NCBI RefSeq assembly: GCF_030265065.1
Contig: NC_080396.1
Coordinates: 50,705,501 to 50,769,500, forward strand
DNA from: Corythoichthys intestinalis
Taxonomy: Eukaryota; Chordata; Actinopteri; Syngnathiformes; Syngnathidae
Direction: 5' to 3'
DNA length: 64,000 nt
Under the pieces are notes generated by a model, which saw nothing but the letters and a program-made list of their open reading frames with translations, was not told where the DNA came from and did no database searches. This document shows positions 12,041-26,234 of this stretch, in pieces (the first letter of the stretch is position 1; every line of letters begins with the position of its first letter). The translations under genes and the position numbers were made by a program.

Positions 12041-12951
12041 CCGTAATTTCCCGAATATAAGGCGCACCCGTGTATAATGCGCACCCCAAACTTACTTGTA
12101 AAATCTAGGGAATATTATTGTAGCCTACCTGTTTATAACGCGCACCCTAATTTTAGCACCAATAAATAGAAGAGCACAAGAAAACAGAGCTCGTGTACAG
12201 ATACAGAAATGTCATTTTACTGAATGGTGAAACACAGCACAAGCATAGCATATTGGTAGTTCAAAACATTACCATAAACTGACAATATTTACGGTAATAA
12301 TATGATTTGACAACTTCTCCAACTCACCAGAATCTAGGAGAAAACAAAACAGATGTGACTTTTCTTTTAAAGGCTGCTGTATAACTTGCTCGTTTCATCA
12401 TGATGAATAAATGTTTCTTCCATGGATTGATACGGTAAAATGAAAGTGAGAACGTAAGTCGGAAATCTGAGAGCGCTCATCGATGTCGACACGACAGTAA
12501 CAATAGGAACAATTGTTATTTGGGTTTGAGTTTCCCGAGGGACAGATATAGTTGACGGACACACACAGGAAGTCTGTTGTTACGTTTGTTATGGTCCGAG
12601 TTGCGGAGCTGCAATAAACATTGCCTCAAATGAGTTCAAGAAACTAAATTCTACGCTTTATGAAGAGTGAAAAAAGCAGAATTTAACACAGACGAAATCA
12701 TTCGGCCGATCAGAGTGAAGTATTACCAAAACAAAATGGTGACATCACGTACCGTAATGGTCGGCAAAGGATCGCCGCATACGTTTCTTCAACACAACCT
12801 GGCTATGTCAATAAAAAAAAAAAATCGGTTTATATACTATATATATGTATATTTCTGTCTCCATCCATGTACCCATTTATAATGTGCACCATGATTTTAC
12901 AGGTTGATTTTGGGGGGGGGGGAAGTGTGCGTTATATTCGGGAAATTACGG
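12041..12951. mobile_element. TA-flanked MITE, CCGTAATTTCCCGAATATAA family
   Basis: The left end CCGTAATTTCCCGAATATAA and the matching inverted right end (TTATATTCGGGAAATTACGG) sit between TA dinucleotides at 12039-12040 and 12952-12953. The left end repeats GCGCACC phrases (GGCGCACCC, ATGCGCACCCC). It is 911 bp with no coding capacity seen. It may lie within the ASB14 3' UTR if transcription runs to the poly(A) signal at 13074. Confidence 0.8.
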
Positions 12952-13073
12952 TATTTGTTAAACTTGCTCATTTTTGTTTTGTAGATGTAAATGCAATATG
13001 ACGTGATTTGTAATATCAGATGGTTAGAGTGGAAATTTTACAGCAAAACAACACCCAGATATGAAGAATATAC

Positions 13074-13079
13074 AATAAA
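13074..13079 (+). terminator. ASB14: Candidate poly(A) signal for ASB14
   Basis: AATAAA in the context TACAATAAATG, followed by TTATTATTATTATAAAATTGTCTGTTG, which is T/G-rich. No AATAAA is seen in the first few hundred bases after the ASB14 stop at 11716, so this is the best candidate in non-repeat sequence, though 1.36 kb away. Confidence 0.35.
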
Positions 13080-13095
13080 TGTATTATTATTATTA

Positions 13096-13965
13096 TAAAA
13101 TTGTCTGTTGTTTCTGTTTTGAAATAATACAGTAGCATACTTTTTTAATGCAGCATACTTTTTTTTAATAGGAAGAAATAGTCAGTCTCAAGGGTCGTCA
13201 GCGACAAATGAAAACTCATTTGGCGCAATTGGATAAGAAATATACTATCCACTTTCTGTCAAAATTTGATGCTTACGCCTTTGACCTTAATGATCATCAC
13301 CCACTTTGATCTTGGTTGACCTTTCTTTGAAGTGCTGTTGACTCAGCATTGACCTTGGATTTCCAGGAAGTGGTACCGTCATTCACCTTAGTTGAGACCA
13401 GCAGTTGTCACTCAAGAATGTAAGGTCTTTTAATGGTCTTGTAATTGAATGTAATCGTCTTGGCATGTTTGTTGGTTATGAAACCACTTTCAGTCAAATA
13501 TTTTTGGTGGATGGCTTTGGTCTTGGGCTATATACCAAGTTCGAGCTGTAAAATTGTCAAAGGTTTGTTGAATGACGTCACTGTGCCGCATCGACGACAT
13601 GAAAAACCTCCTACTCGCAGCTAACCTCTTCCTATCTACCACAACACATAGATGGCAGTCATTATTTTGAATACCATTACAAAGAATAAAAATATACACT
13701 GCCAATGGGTTTTCCCATTGACTGTGTATCAAATACTTGTTCTCCCCACTGTATATATATTGGTCATATCTCCCAATTCAATCATGAAATTACAAACTCA
13801 CGCAGTAGGCTGAACAGATTTTCCCGGGAAAGAGGTTATGGGAAACCTTTTTTTAAACAGAATCATGATACAGTTTAAACATTTCATGGAATAGATTGAT
13901 CATTTAGATTAGAAATACAGGGTGATTAAAAAAGAACGTGCCAATTTATATTTATATTTTTATAT

Positions 13966-13996
<31 letters not shown>

Positions 13997-14641
13997 TTAA
14001 AAACAATGCATAACATATTTTTAAACTTCATGTTGAAAAATAATGCTCGTACAAACCTTTGGCTTGTGTTTGCCATTTAATGTGGTAGGTTACTGCACTT
14101 TCATTATGTCATCATGCACCTCCCCTGATTTTATCCCTACAGTGTAAAAAAAAAAACAGGATTTCTACACACCTGGTGGATTTTTTTTTTTCCATTTAAA
14201 AACCATCCATTCCAAACTTTCCACCAATCAAAACCATCTATAACCCTTTATATTCTTTTGTTGCAAAAACTACAAAACCAGTCAAACACTAAGAACAAAA
14301 GAAATCCATCCTCTTTTAAATATTTGAGTGACGAAAGCTGTACCCAATTAAGGTGAATGACAATACCACATCCAGCAAATTCAAGGAAAATACCGGGTAA
14401 ATGGCACTGGGTCAACGACACGTCTGGGGAAAATCATCAAATCAAAAGTTCATTCATGATCAAAGGGTGTGATGACATCAAGGCCAAAGTTGTACATTGT
14501 CCTCAATCAAAGTTTAGACAGAAAGTGGGTAGCATATCTCTCTTGCATTGCATTGCTGTATGTGGAGTACGAACTCAGCGTGTTAATAATAGCTATAATT
14601 ATACTTTTGATCAATCACGTTTCTGTGTAGCATCTCTCTAA
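13096..14641. other. Intergenic spacer between ASB14 and DNAH12 3' ends
   Basis: No gene seen. It contains a solo Tc1-type right end near 13690-13752 (TCAAATACTTGTTCTCCCCACTG followed by TA, quoted over its join with flanking TA), a TA microsatellite near 13970-13996 and A/T-rich sequence. The open frames are short and lack recognisable motifs. Confidence 0.6.
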
Positions 14642-15615
14642 GGCGGAAAACACAGAAACGACTGAAAAAGCAGTTTCTGATCTTGCACTCCTCTTTAAAA
14701 GAAACTGCTGTATTTTAATCTAAAACAACTGTTGTGTTTGACAGAACAATATGTCTATATGCTGCCATAGCAGATTCATGGCGCATTAAGCCCCCGAACT
14801 GTTTTTAATTTGTCCGTTTTACCCGCAACTGCTTTTGTTTCAACCCAGCCATAAAACGAAGGTAATTAATTATATTTATTATTCAAAATATATGTCGTTT
14901 TTAGATCATAATCATTAAATGATGTCCCATATTGGGTTTTAAAAAAAAATGACTTTAAAAAATTATTCACTCACATATTTTAAACTTTTAGGCAAATTAT
15001 GTCACAATGAAAAAAATGGCGTCTGTAAAAAAGTCACGGATATCTACCTCATAACTATCGCTTAATTGTATTTTTTTGTTACCGTCGCATTTTCTCCGAT
15101 ATGTTAGATGATAAATAATCGACCCACACACAAAAAGTTGAAAAAAAAAAAGTTTAAAAGGGTAAATATATGAAAAAGAAAATCTCGACCACTCCTTGAC
15201 GTCTGCGATTTCTGCATCGCGACCCTTGTTATATTACCGTGTTTCACTCATAAAATCCCCCCAAAATCCAACTGTGGCCATTCACAGCTGTGTCTTGACA
15301 CTCAGTGATACATGCTACATGGAGTTTTTGGATCGAAACTAAGTAAGGACATGATAATATCTCGTTAAAGTCATGGCGTCTGTAATTCTGTTCTCGCATG
15401 CTCTCACCTCCAGATAGGGTTTTGTTGTTTAAAAAACATTTTTTTTTCAGAAAATGCCCTCCAGTTCAAAAATTTTCTTCCCCCAGAAATGTGAGATTTT
15501 AAGCTTTCCAATGATGTATGCGTATGTATGTACAAATGCATATCGGACAATTTTGAAAGTTGGCTAAATTGGGGGTCCCTGAGTGGAACTTCAAATCACC
15601 TGAGTGTTTTCCGCC
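14642..15615. mobile_element. Non-autonomous DNA transposon, 4-bp target duplication, copy 1
   Basis: Perfect 12-bp inverted termini GGCGGAAAACAC and GTGTTTTCCGCC are flanked by CTAA on both sides (14638-14641 and 15616-15619). The interior matches the element at 17365-18319 almost end to end (e.g. the phrases GACTGAAAAAGCAGTTTCTG and ATTAAGCCCCCGAACTG). There is no coding frame. A 4-bp duplication that is not TTAA points to Chapaev/CACTA- or Academ-like machinery; this is inference. Confidence 0.85.
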
Positions 15616-15676
15616 CTAAGTAAATATTCTATACTAAGACATAAACACATGTGGCCTATCGTCAGGTGCAGTGTAT

Positions 15677-15698
15677 CAGGATTTTTATTTATTTATTT
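15677..15698 (-). terminator. DNAH12: Candidate poly(A) signals of DNAH12
   Basis: Read on the minus strand this is a run of overlapping AATAAA hexamers, about 210-230 bases after the DNAH12 stop codon. It lies in the only non-repeat stretch between the stop and the element ending at 15615. Confidence 0.5.
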
Positions 15699-15908
15699 AT
15701 TTTTTGTAAAATTAAGCTGTGCTGCTTTTAGTCAGAAGTGACCTAGCATGCGGAAATTACAGTAACTTTTACCATTCTTAAAAACAGTAACAGTGTTAAG
15801 TGGGAAAGTTACGATAAACACGTGGGTCAACTGTTTGCATGCCATTTGGATTCAATTCATATTGAATGGATGGCCAGAAAAATTATTTTGCAAAAACTTT
15901 GGACAATT

Positions 15909-18900
15909 TCAGTCATCTAGCTGACAGAGTAGCGCGACACCACGCTTGATCCAGTGTTGAGGGCGCTTGGTAGTGGGCAACAACATTGGAACAACAAAAT
16001 TGGTGGAGTGTCCTGTTGTAGAAAGAGTGCCCCTCCTCTCACTGGTCTTGTAGAGAGGAGAGACGTAGCGATCGTCAGATTCATCTGGTATGTCCTTTGC
16101 TGCAGGGTACAGAAAAAGAGTAAAAGACATTTCGACAAAATACTGTAAGTGAAGCAATAATAATAATCTTGGAAACTCAGTAAATATTGTGGTGTCATAA
16201 ATGTGAGTGTGGTTCCAATGCCAGTGTATTGACTAAATGCATCGATACATACTTACTAGGTTTTATCCAGATAATGGGCACTGTATCGAAGAGGATTTTA
16301 GGATGCTGCTCCACTAATACTCCACTGAGAACAGAAGCAATACCAGTAATTTTTTTTTTTTTTTTTTTTTTTTGGGGGGGGGGGGGGGGGCGTTTAAATG
16401 GTCATCATGGACTTTAAATAATAATTATTAGTGTAAAACACTCTTCCATAAGCAACGTTACCTTTGCTTGTCCCATCGAGCTCCATCAAGAAACAAACCA
16501 TTAATAAAGACACCATCTTCTGGAGGCATGTCAGACTGATCAATAGGTAAAACCTGTCGAATACAATCACAAAATCACATATCAAATGGCTATAAATATT
16601 GTTGAGAAAAAAAAAAATCATATTAGCTAACTAAAAGACATTGATTTTGAAAAACTGTAAATGGTGTTTATTGACCTCAAAGTCAAAGCCCAACAAGTCA
16701 ATGGGAATGTTGTATTTCCTGGCGTAGTTCTGTGTAGCCCCTGTTAGAAAGGCTTGGGTGAAGAAGAATCCCGACAGCCAGAACACACTGGGCTTACCGA
16801 AATTGAACCATTCCTGTAGCCGCACAGAAAACAAGTGACAGTGGATTGGATATCATCATGTCGAGGCAATTGTGACTCACCTGCAAAAACCCAAGCCTTG
16901 AGAGAAAATCATTAATGTAACTGCCAAGGGGCTTGAGGCTGGGGTATGAGCGTTTGGCCCATTGTTCTGGAACCCTGCCCACTGCCAGACTATTTGCAAT
17001 TCCCTCCAACTCAGCATCCATAACCACTAAGCCTTTGAGGGACTTAAGCAGGTTCTGAAGACTCACACGGATGGCAGTGCTCAGACTGAGAAAGGAAAAC
17101 AAGTCGGATAAACTGGTTTATTTGTGCTCAACTTTAATATTAAATTCTATATAAAATGTATTTTTACATACTGGTTGTAGCGCTCCATTTCTTGGACAAG
17201 TACAGTGTTCATACTCTCGTTGTAAAGCACTGGGTACTTATTGAGCGATATTTCAAGGTCAAAATTGTTTGGAAGCTGATGAGATGAATTAATTATAACA
17301 AAAAGCATTCAATATTTTTCAAGTTATTTTTTTCAATCTATATCTGTCCATTAAAGTAATATATGGCGGATAATACAGACAAGACTGAAAAAGCAGTTTC
17401 TGCTCTTGCACTCCTCTTTAAAATAAACTGCTGTATTTTAAGCTAAAAGAACTGTTGTGTTTGATAGAACAATATGTCTATATGCTGCCATTGCAGATTC
17501 ATGGCACATTAAGCCCCCGAACTGTTTTTAATTAATAATTGTCCGTTTTACCCTGGAACCCCCATTTACAGACGTCGCGCAACCGCTTTTGTTTCAACCT
17601 AGCCGTAAAAAGAAGGTACGTAATTATATTCATTATTCAAAATGCCTGTCGGTTTTAGCTTAGAATCTTTAATTGATGTCTAATATTTTGTTTAGAAAAA
17701 AAAGACTTTAAAAAAATATTTACTCGCATATTTTAACTTTTTAAACAAATTATGTCACAATGAAAAAAATGGCTTCTATAAAAAAAGTCACGGATATTTA
17801 CCTCATAATTATTGCTTAATTGTATTTTTGATGATAAATAATCAATGCAAACAAAGGAAAATAAAAAAAAAATAAAACGTTTAAAAGGGTAAATATATGA
17901 AATAGAAAATCTCGACCACTCCTTTATGTCTGTGATTTCTGCATCGCGACCCTTGTTATATTACCATGTTTCACCCATAAAATCCCCCAAAATTCCATCT
18001 GTGCCCATTCACAGCTGTGTCATCACACTCTGTGATACATGCTAGTTACAGGGAGTTTTTTGATCAAAAAGAGGAAAGTACGTGATAATATCTCGTTAAA
18101 ATCGTGACGTTTTTAATTATGCTCTCCCATGCTCTCACCTCCAGTTAGGGTTTTGCTTTTTTTTTTTTTTTTTTTTTAAATGCCCTCCTGTTAAAAATTT
18201 AGAAAATTGAGGGTTTCAGCTTTCCAATAATGTATCACACATGCATATCGGACAATTTTGAGTTTGGCCAAATCAGAGGTCTCAGAGCGGAACGTCAAGT
18301 CACCTGAGTGTTTTCCGCCATATATCAGTTAGTTTCCTACCGTACCTTAGTGAGGATGTCATTTGCTATGTCAAACACCGCACTGTCATTCCCAGAGCTA
18401 CCTCCTCCCTTAGCACCTCCTCCCTGGGTGAGAAGCAGTGAATCAAACAACACCTTGGTCTGCTGCAGGTCCTTTGAAATGCTCACATTTTCGTGCATCC
18501 CAAATATTTCTGGATGCTGGCTGAGTGGAAGATCCTGGAAGCAGTGAGGCATTGTAACTCTGTTGAGTTGAAGTTCTTACAAACTAAGTAATTGCTATTC
18601 ATGGTTTAATACTCACTCTGATAAACTGAAGGTATTCATCATAGGACAATTTAGGTGGGGCAACATAGTCACCGCTGGGTGAAAAGGGATAAGAAGGTTT
18701 ATCCACAACATCTTTATTATAGAAGTCAGCCAACATGGTGTTGAGGAGGCGCCGATCCCAATTGTCAGTTACACGGCCCCCGTAGTTGCATTCTCCGGTC
18801 AGGTAAGTTATGGCTTCGAAGGGCACATCTTCGTATTGATTGATAAACAACTACAAAAAAAATAGACAGAGGACACACCTTTAAATAAATGGCCATTTCT

Positions 18901-21900
18901 CCTTTTTCGATACCACTTATTCTGCTCTTCGAGGTTGTAAGTACAGAAATAGGCTGTTGCAATTGCATCTTAGAACTACAGTATTACCTGGAGCTGTCTG
19001 ATACTTATGTGAAGGTCAGTCTCATTAAAACCATAAGGAATATTCCAGCCAAGTGGGCCAAACTTTCTTCTCTCCTGAACAAGTGCATGGAAGAAGCACA
19101 GGCCATACAGGAGCTTTTCCCAGACCTAAATACAGTTGAATTAATAATAAGCGAATACTTTGAATACTTACAATGGTGTGATCAAATCATGCTATACATG
19201 CCCTCTAACTCACCAGTTCCTTATTTGTACAATTATGAAAGAAGGCTTGGTCACAAACAGGATCAGACATGTATGACTGCAGTATGTTTAATCGAAGTCC
19301 TGTCGGGGGCTCATTTGTCATTTTCACTCCATTCTGAAGAAGGGTCACTGGAAACTGGTTTCAGAGAGGGAAGCTTCAGGTCCAAACACAACAAAACCAA
19401 GATCATCTTTGAAGACATGTATCAATTTACCTTGGGCGAAGGGTAGCTTGTGAGCCAAAGTCTGAAGTCCTGATGGCATGTTGCTGGACTGAATTCCTCA
19501 CAAATCTTTTCCAATGTGGACATCCAAGACACAGCCAGATGGCAATTCTGCAAACACACCCAGGTCCCATTCTGCATGGCCGTAGATATCATTTTGTTCG
19601 CAATTGGTCCTTGGCCCTGTCCCAGAGAAATGGACTGGAAGTTGTTACCACCCATGTTCTTGTCAGCAGCAAACTTCAGTAAACCTGTGAAGAGTTAATG
19701 GCTCATTGAGTGTCAGCGTTACATAAAGTTTCAGAAGTGAATGGGAGAACCTACTAGCCATGGGGTCAGCACCAGGAGAAAGCACAAACAGTAGTGGGAT
19801 GGTGGCATTAGAATCCATGTAGCTCTTGCTTAGGTCAAAAGGAGGGGGCTGTACAAATTTTTTCCCTAGCTTAGTTACCACGTAACGATTCACAGCCGGC
19901 ACAATCTTGTCAGGCCTTAGACAGCGTACAATGATCATCTTCTGCAGTTCATTGAGTTTTTCATCCCAAGGGGAGGGCAAAGGAACTGTGCTTGGATCTT
20001 TGCTGTCAAAAATAGGCTTGAAAAGTTCTGGATCCCGAATGAAAGCGTCTCTGTGAAATCAGTGAATTAAAAAAAAATAAAAATGTTGAACATTACGCTT
20101 ACTTTTCAGCCAAGATTTCAGAACAATTTAAAAACGTGATTTGCTCACTTAAATCCTTTCAAGCCAGGAAGCTCATTGGCTCGACAAATTTCATCCCAGC
20201 TCTTGTCTTGCAGCCAGCTTGGATCAGGATTTGCAAGCGTATTTTGCAGGCCCACTCCTCCAGTCATCAAGAATATCAAGTCAGAGTACTCAATCTCCTT
20301 TTTAGCCCTGATGGAAATGTGAGTCTCGATGTGAGGCAGGACAGTTAAAGAGACTTTCCCCCCCTAATTCTTCCATCCCAATTTAGTTTTTGACACTCAC
20401 AGAAGCAGATTGCAGCAGAGGATGAAGGAGAATAGAAGTTTATCTTTCTCAAATAGGGAGCGACAGATATTGCAAAACAAATTATAGGTGAAGTGATCAA
20501 CCAGGTACATGACCCTCTTTTCCAGGATTTTGGATTTTTTACTAATCAAAGACAGGAGAGACTTCTCAGTACGATACACCCCAGTTCAGTGTTGCTTGTT
20601 TTCATGTATTTGGTTAAAAAACGATTGTACATTTGGCTTCTTCAAACTTAACACAACTTAAGAATTAAACACATAATATTCCTCGAGTTCAAATAGTATT
20701 CATGTGTTAATGTTCAAAACCAACAAACACCAACATCAAACACCCAAAAGTAATTATGATACGTCACGTATATAACAATTTATGTTACCCCAGTATATAA
20801 GCATCATGTAATGTCAGCATTGGACAGGCTCATGAATGCCGTCATCTGATCAAAGGATGTTCCTAACAGAGTTAACGTGTGCATCACTCACCTGTCTTGA
20901 ATAGAGTTTATGTAGAGGTTGACAAACCAGCTCAGAGAGTACTGATACATTGGGTCAATGTTGGTTAGATCGGCAATAGTAAAGAACAGGACAGAGGAGT
21001 GTTTGGCAATCGATCTGTAACACTCCCTCGACTCGGCTATCATAATCTCAGTCTCCTCTGCAATCTGTAGAATTTATTAATACAATGCTGTCAAAGAATA
21101 AGTCCATTATATCAGCAATCCAGACTGCACATCTTAAAACACAATACATGCCTTTTGTTTCTTTGTAATCTCATTGGACATGATCTTTGCAGAGTCCAAG
21201 ACCTGAATTGCACTCTCATCTTCCAAAATATTTCCCTCTGAGGAAGAAAGTGTCTCAAGGATCTTGTCCTCAGTTTCCTTTAGTTGCCTGTTGTTTGCAG
21301 CTGACTGTAAGATGAGTGCATTTCTTTCCTCTTCGAGCTCTGGCCTACAAACCAGAAGTAGAATAGAGTAATAGAATAAAATGAAGAGACCAAAGCTCTA
21401 ACTGAAGGATCAATACAATTTTGTGTACAGTAGTAGCACCTTTCCTTGGCAACTACAATTCCCAACAGCTGGTCCTCCAAGCCCTCAGGAGTGATCATGA
21501 AATTCAGCACAGACACTTTGGTGGCCAGCTCTGGTAAATAATGCGGATTCCTCAACTTGGTGGTGATGTAGAAGCGGAATTCAGAGGAGTACTCAATCAC
21601 ACTCTCCCCTAGTTTTATACATTCCACACCACCTAAACGAAAAAAAAAACAAAGCTGCAATTATCATTTTCACATCAAGGTTAGAAACTCATATACCCTT
21701 TTTGCAGACTTGCCCCATTACTGGCACCTTGTTTGAAGGTTTGTTTCAGGAGTAGAGGCTCCAGTGAGGGGTCCAATTCTTCTCCTACATTTTCAAGTAG
21801 TACTGGGCTTCCAAATTGTATACAGTTTTCTACGGTTCTCATATAATCATCATCGGTTAATTTGATAATGTGCAAATTGTTGTCTTTCTCTGAATTCTTC

Positions 21901-24170
21901 ACCCATTTGTTTGCCTGTCCCTGGGGATCAATCATCAGGGGCCTATATGAGCAGGGATAAATGAGGTCAATCTAGGGACAGAGTACTTTTAAAATTTAAT
22001 ACAGATCGCCAGAATGTGAGGGATAGGATATTTATACTATTCTTTCAGACTGGCTTTGTGACTAAAGGTAGAAGTGCTCAGCAAAGCAACACCGGTGTTA
22101 CAATTGCCGGTAGAAAGCTTCTCACCAGCGACGTGATTTAAAGGTAATGACACCGTTGTCAATCGAGAATGAGTCAGTGGGGAGGCCAGCAATGTTCCAT
22201 GCTCTAATCTTAATAGGATCTCCCAAGGTCTTACTGAGAGCGAAATCATCCGACGATGGGATGCTCCTTGACTACAGAGATAAAATAATGTTGACGAGAT
22301 CATATGTTCACATTCTTTATGTCACAGATAAAAGACAAATGTCTTTTTCATTAAAGGACTCCAAATATTTACTTGACACAATTTGATCCAACGACTGGTG
22401 CAATTCTGTCTGAAGCTGGAAGTGAAAGCACCCAGGTAGGCAATGACACCAGCAGAAATAAGGACATCTCCAGTGAGGTTGTCATATGTGTTTTGCAGAT
22501 CATCAGCAGCCTTCGACCATCTGGGAAAAGTTGTTTATTTTTATTGACATATTGCAATGAGGCAATTCTTCTTATTGCAAAATCCAGTATCAAATTATTT
22601 ATCACCTAGTTTTCTCCCCACCCAGACCACCAATGAGTTTTTCAGCTCTCTGTAACTTCTGTTGACACAAATCCCTTTGGGTTTCAAGTTTGACTTTTTC
22701 CTCTCTTTTTTCCTCTGATGTTCTCTTCAGGTCAGCTAAACGGTCCTCAACCTCTTTTAGTTGGGCTCTCTTTTCTGATAACTCAGCCATCGCCGATGCT
22801 AGGGTTGTCTGAGCTTCAATTTGTTTCGCCTTTTTGGGTGCCACAATCTAAATGCATTGATGTTAGTCCACCTGAGAGAATATTGCACTGAATTTTTGGG
22901 GAGCAAAAGAAGCAAAGTCACACCTTAACCACTCTGTCATAGGACTCCATTGCTTTGATCCACTTGCACAGGCCCTCTGCTGCCGAGGAGGCTTTTGCCA
23001 CTTTAGCAGGGTTGAAGTCAGGATTGTTCATGTAGATAGTACGGATTTTTAGCATTGAGTCCTCCTGTAATAAAGAGAAGCAAAAGATGACGTTAGCTTC
23101 ATAATTCTTTGAGAAGTGATCATTTATTGAAACTTACTGGAATATTATCCTTATCATATTCTTTTAGATCCTTTAAAAAGTTCATGTCACCAAGTAGCTT
23201 CTTGCTTGGACCCCAGTAGTCCAAAACCTAGGCAATTAATAATAAAAGTAATGATAAAACAACAGCTTTTGACAGTTGTTGTTGTTGTTTTTCCACACCT
23301 TTTTTCCAGAACCACTGGGATCTGCCACCTTGTCTGGAGGCATTCCCTTCATTACACATATGGCTGACATCACCAACTTAACTCCAGCAGGAGGGTTTTT
23401 CATGGACTTCACAACAGTGACGTCAGCAGGCTGCAATCAAAAAGGTAACTAAAGATCAAAGAGGGAGGCCACATGCAAGGGAAAAGTTAGCTGTTTGGAG
23501 AATTCCCACCTTCAAGGTGTTTAAAGCTGCAATTGCCTCCTCTAGGGCTGGTATGGCCTCAGCCAGTTCACTATCACACTCATCCTTGAGAGCTTGCGCT
23601 TTAGTAGCTTGAACAGCCGTGGCCTCCTCCTCAACACGAACTAGTTTACTTTTAGCTTCCACCTCCACAGACTCCACGGCGATCACCTAGAGGTCATCAG
23701 AGTCAAATTTGCACGCATTTTTAGATTCTTATGAGATTCCGTTGATACTACTTCATTTCTTTACCGCCATCATTTTATCATTTTCCATCTGTGCCACTTC
23801 CAGTTTGGGCTGTAATTTGACCAGTTCCAGTTTCATCTCACCAACCTCCAGAAGGAAAAAGTTAGAAAACAAAATGTTTGAAACCATTACATACTGAGAT
23901 AGAGAAGAAAAGACTGACCTCAGACTCAGCAAAGGCAAGTTTTTCCAAACCGCTAGTGTATCTTTTCTTTGCCTTCATCACGGCATCTCTTTTCATCGTG
24001 AGGAGATCACTGAAAGCTGACATGAGCTCTAGATAGGATGTGGGCGTCACATAATTATGACGACCAAGCTCAGAGAAGAATCTGCAAAAGAAAAGTTCAA
24101 GCCAGTTGCTTCTATAATGTATGTACTACTACTACTGGAGATATTTTCTCTTGTTTTAAATTCTCTATTG

Positions 24171-24253
<83 letters not shown>

Positions 24254-26202
24254 TTATTTTTTTTTCTTGTAATCCTCATGGTTAAGTCATACCTATCTGA
24301 AAGCTGACAAGCAGAGGTGTGAAATGTTTTGCAAATAAGTATGACCTCCTTCCTCTCATCTTCTTTTAACTCCAGTGGCTTTAAGAAAGAGTTTGCTACC
24401 CGCTCAAGAGCCTCCTCTGGCCAGGGCTGTCAGAGTGCGCATGTAAAAAATTGAATCCATTTGCCAACAAATAAATGCCATTTTCAACACTTCAGCTGAT
24501 CATGAATATTTCGTACCTGAAACCAGTTAATGGTACAACAGTTAATTAGAGATGGAAACTGGCGCAGGCGAGTACGGAAGGATTCCCCGATAGGACTAAA
24601 AGCCACAACAATGTGAAGGTTCTCCTTGCAGCGTGCCAGGAAATAGGCAAACAGAGACAAAGGGCTCAACTCTAGACTTTTATTCTTCGCTTGGGCGATA
24701 GGACATATTGACTGGAAATGGGAAAGGAATTAGATTATTAACACCAAACAAATGTAGGTGTGTAGATGGTAAACATTATCCACTTGTTGCTGTATCAATT
24801 AATTAATCAGGCAAATGGAGATGAGAAGAACTAGCTCTCAATAACTACATAAATTCGGAGCAAAAATGTTGAAAGGACTTTCACTTATGTACCTACCTCA
24901 ATGATATCTTGTTTCTCATCAGTAGCAAACAGATTAGGTACCTCTCCTGTGTTTAGGAAACTGTTTATATCTTCTAGAAAAGCCTCATCCTTGATCTGAG
25001 CATCAGTCAGCAAAAAAACAATTTTTTGACCTTTCACTCCTGCATCCTTGAGAAGCTTCTGTAACGGATGAGTTAAAGTCAAACGCAAACACCCACTTGT
25101 AGTGTATGCATAAATGGAGATGACGAACACATCACTGACCTTAAGGTCATCTCTCCACTCAATCATGCTGTAGTTTTTGGAGATTTCAGGTTGGAACAGT
25201 TTCATCTTAGCGATGAACGTAGCCAAACGAGTGGTGGATTGGCGCCCACTTCCTCCTACTCCTACTAGCAAGGCATTTCCTCCTGGCTGCTTCAACACAC
25301 GGCTTATACGGGACAGGTGCTCCAAGACATAGCTGCAAAAACAGAATTTCAATTGAGTTTGCTGAGTCAACACCATTTGGTTGTGCATTTATCAAAAATA
25401 CGTTTTGTCAAGAACGCTGAACATACAAAAGCAAATGTACAAAGTTACTTTATAATTTTATTGCTGTTTAATTGTTGGGCTTAACACTCCCCTTTGAAAG
25501 GATTACAATTGTTATTTACCGGAAAATGACAAGATTCATGTGGTTCTTGGTCATCTGATTGTATTCAACAAGACATGCCTCTACCACCTCAGCAAAGCTT
25601 TCTACAGAAGGCACCTCTGCATACAAGCGTTCATCTGCCTCGAAGTCAGGGTTCATGTAGTCTCCAAAAAGTAGATTCTGCATGTCTTGCTCGACCAACT
25701 GACATGAAATACAAATATAAATTGCATTCAGTCTTCGGTTTCATTTTTACAGACATTCAACTTGTTTCTTTGTTTTTGTTTTATTCATCTCTGCCAGCAT
25801 GACTGAGGACAGGCCTGAGCAATTCTAACGTCTGACATTAAAATAATACAAAATCAAGACAGCAAAAACAAAAATCAACATACTTTACTGCCTTGTTTTA
25901 GGTGATCAAACACCTGGTTGAATGCTTCATTGAAGTGATCTTTGAGGATCTTGGTCATCAGCTGATAAAACCATGCTCGATCCAGGTCATCCACCAAGCG
26001 GTCGTAAAAGACACGGAAAACCTCGTGGACAAACAGACGTATCATGGTGTGTTTGTTCTCCAGAGATTTGCTTTTCACAAGCAGACACCCTTGTATAACA
26101 CGTGAGAAATCCCGCAAATTAAAAGTGTAGTGAGACTTGGCTGGTGTCGGAAGCAAGTTTTCCACTGCTTGCTTGTAGACCTAAGAGAAGCCATTTGGAA
26201 AG

Positions 26203-26234
<32 letters not shown>

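Larger units (their letters stand above)
15909..22520 (-). other. DNAH12: DNAH12 exons 54-73: AAA5, AAA6 and C-terminal domain
   Basis: Exons 22373-22520, 22126-22271, 21728-21942, 21440-21632, 21152-21344, 20892-21064, 20401-20541, 20149-20307, 19755-20050, 19431-19684, 19214-19354, 18988-19125, 18617-18850, 18346-18534, 17172-17275, 16881-17079, 16676-16813, 16462-16553, 16257-16324 and 15909-16099. Hallmarks: [116 protein letters not shown] and [20 protein letters not shown]. Intron 67 (17276-18345) holds the second 4-bp-duplication transposon copy. The donor of exon 58 is GC, not GT. Confidence 0.94.

Noticed and set aside
18889-19446. 185-codon open frame on the plus strand
   Set aside because: It is the antisense of DNAH12 exons 64-65 and part of 63; no family motif of its own.
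24038-24307. Frame rich in alternating Tyr-Ile
   Set aside because: Translation of the TA microsatellite. The frames at 52122-52348 are the same artefact.
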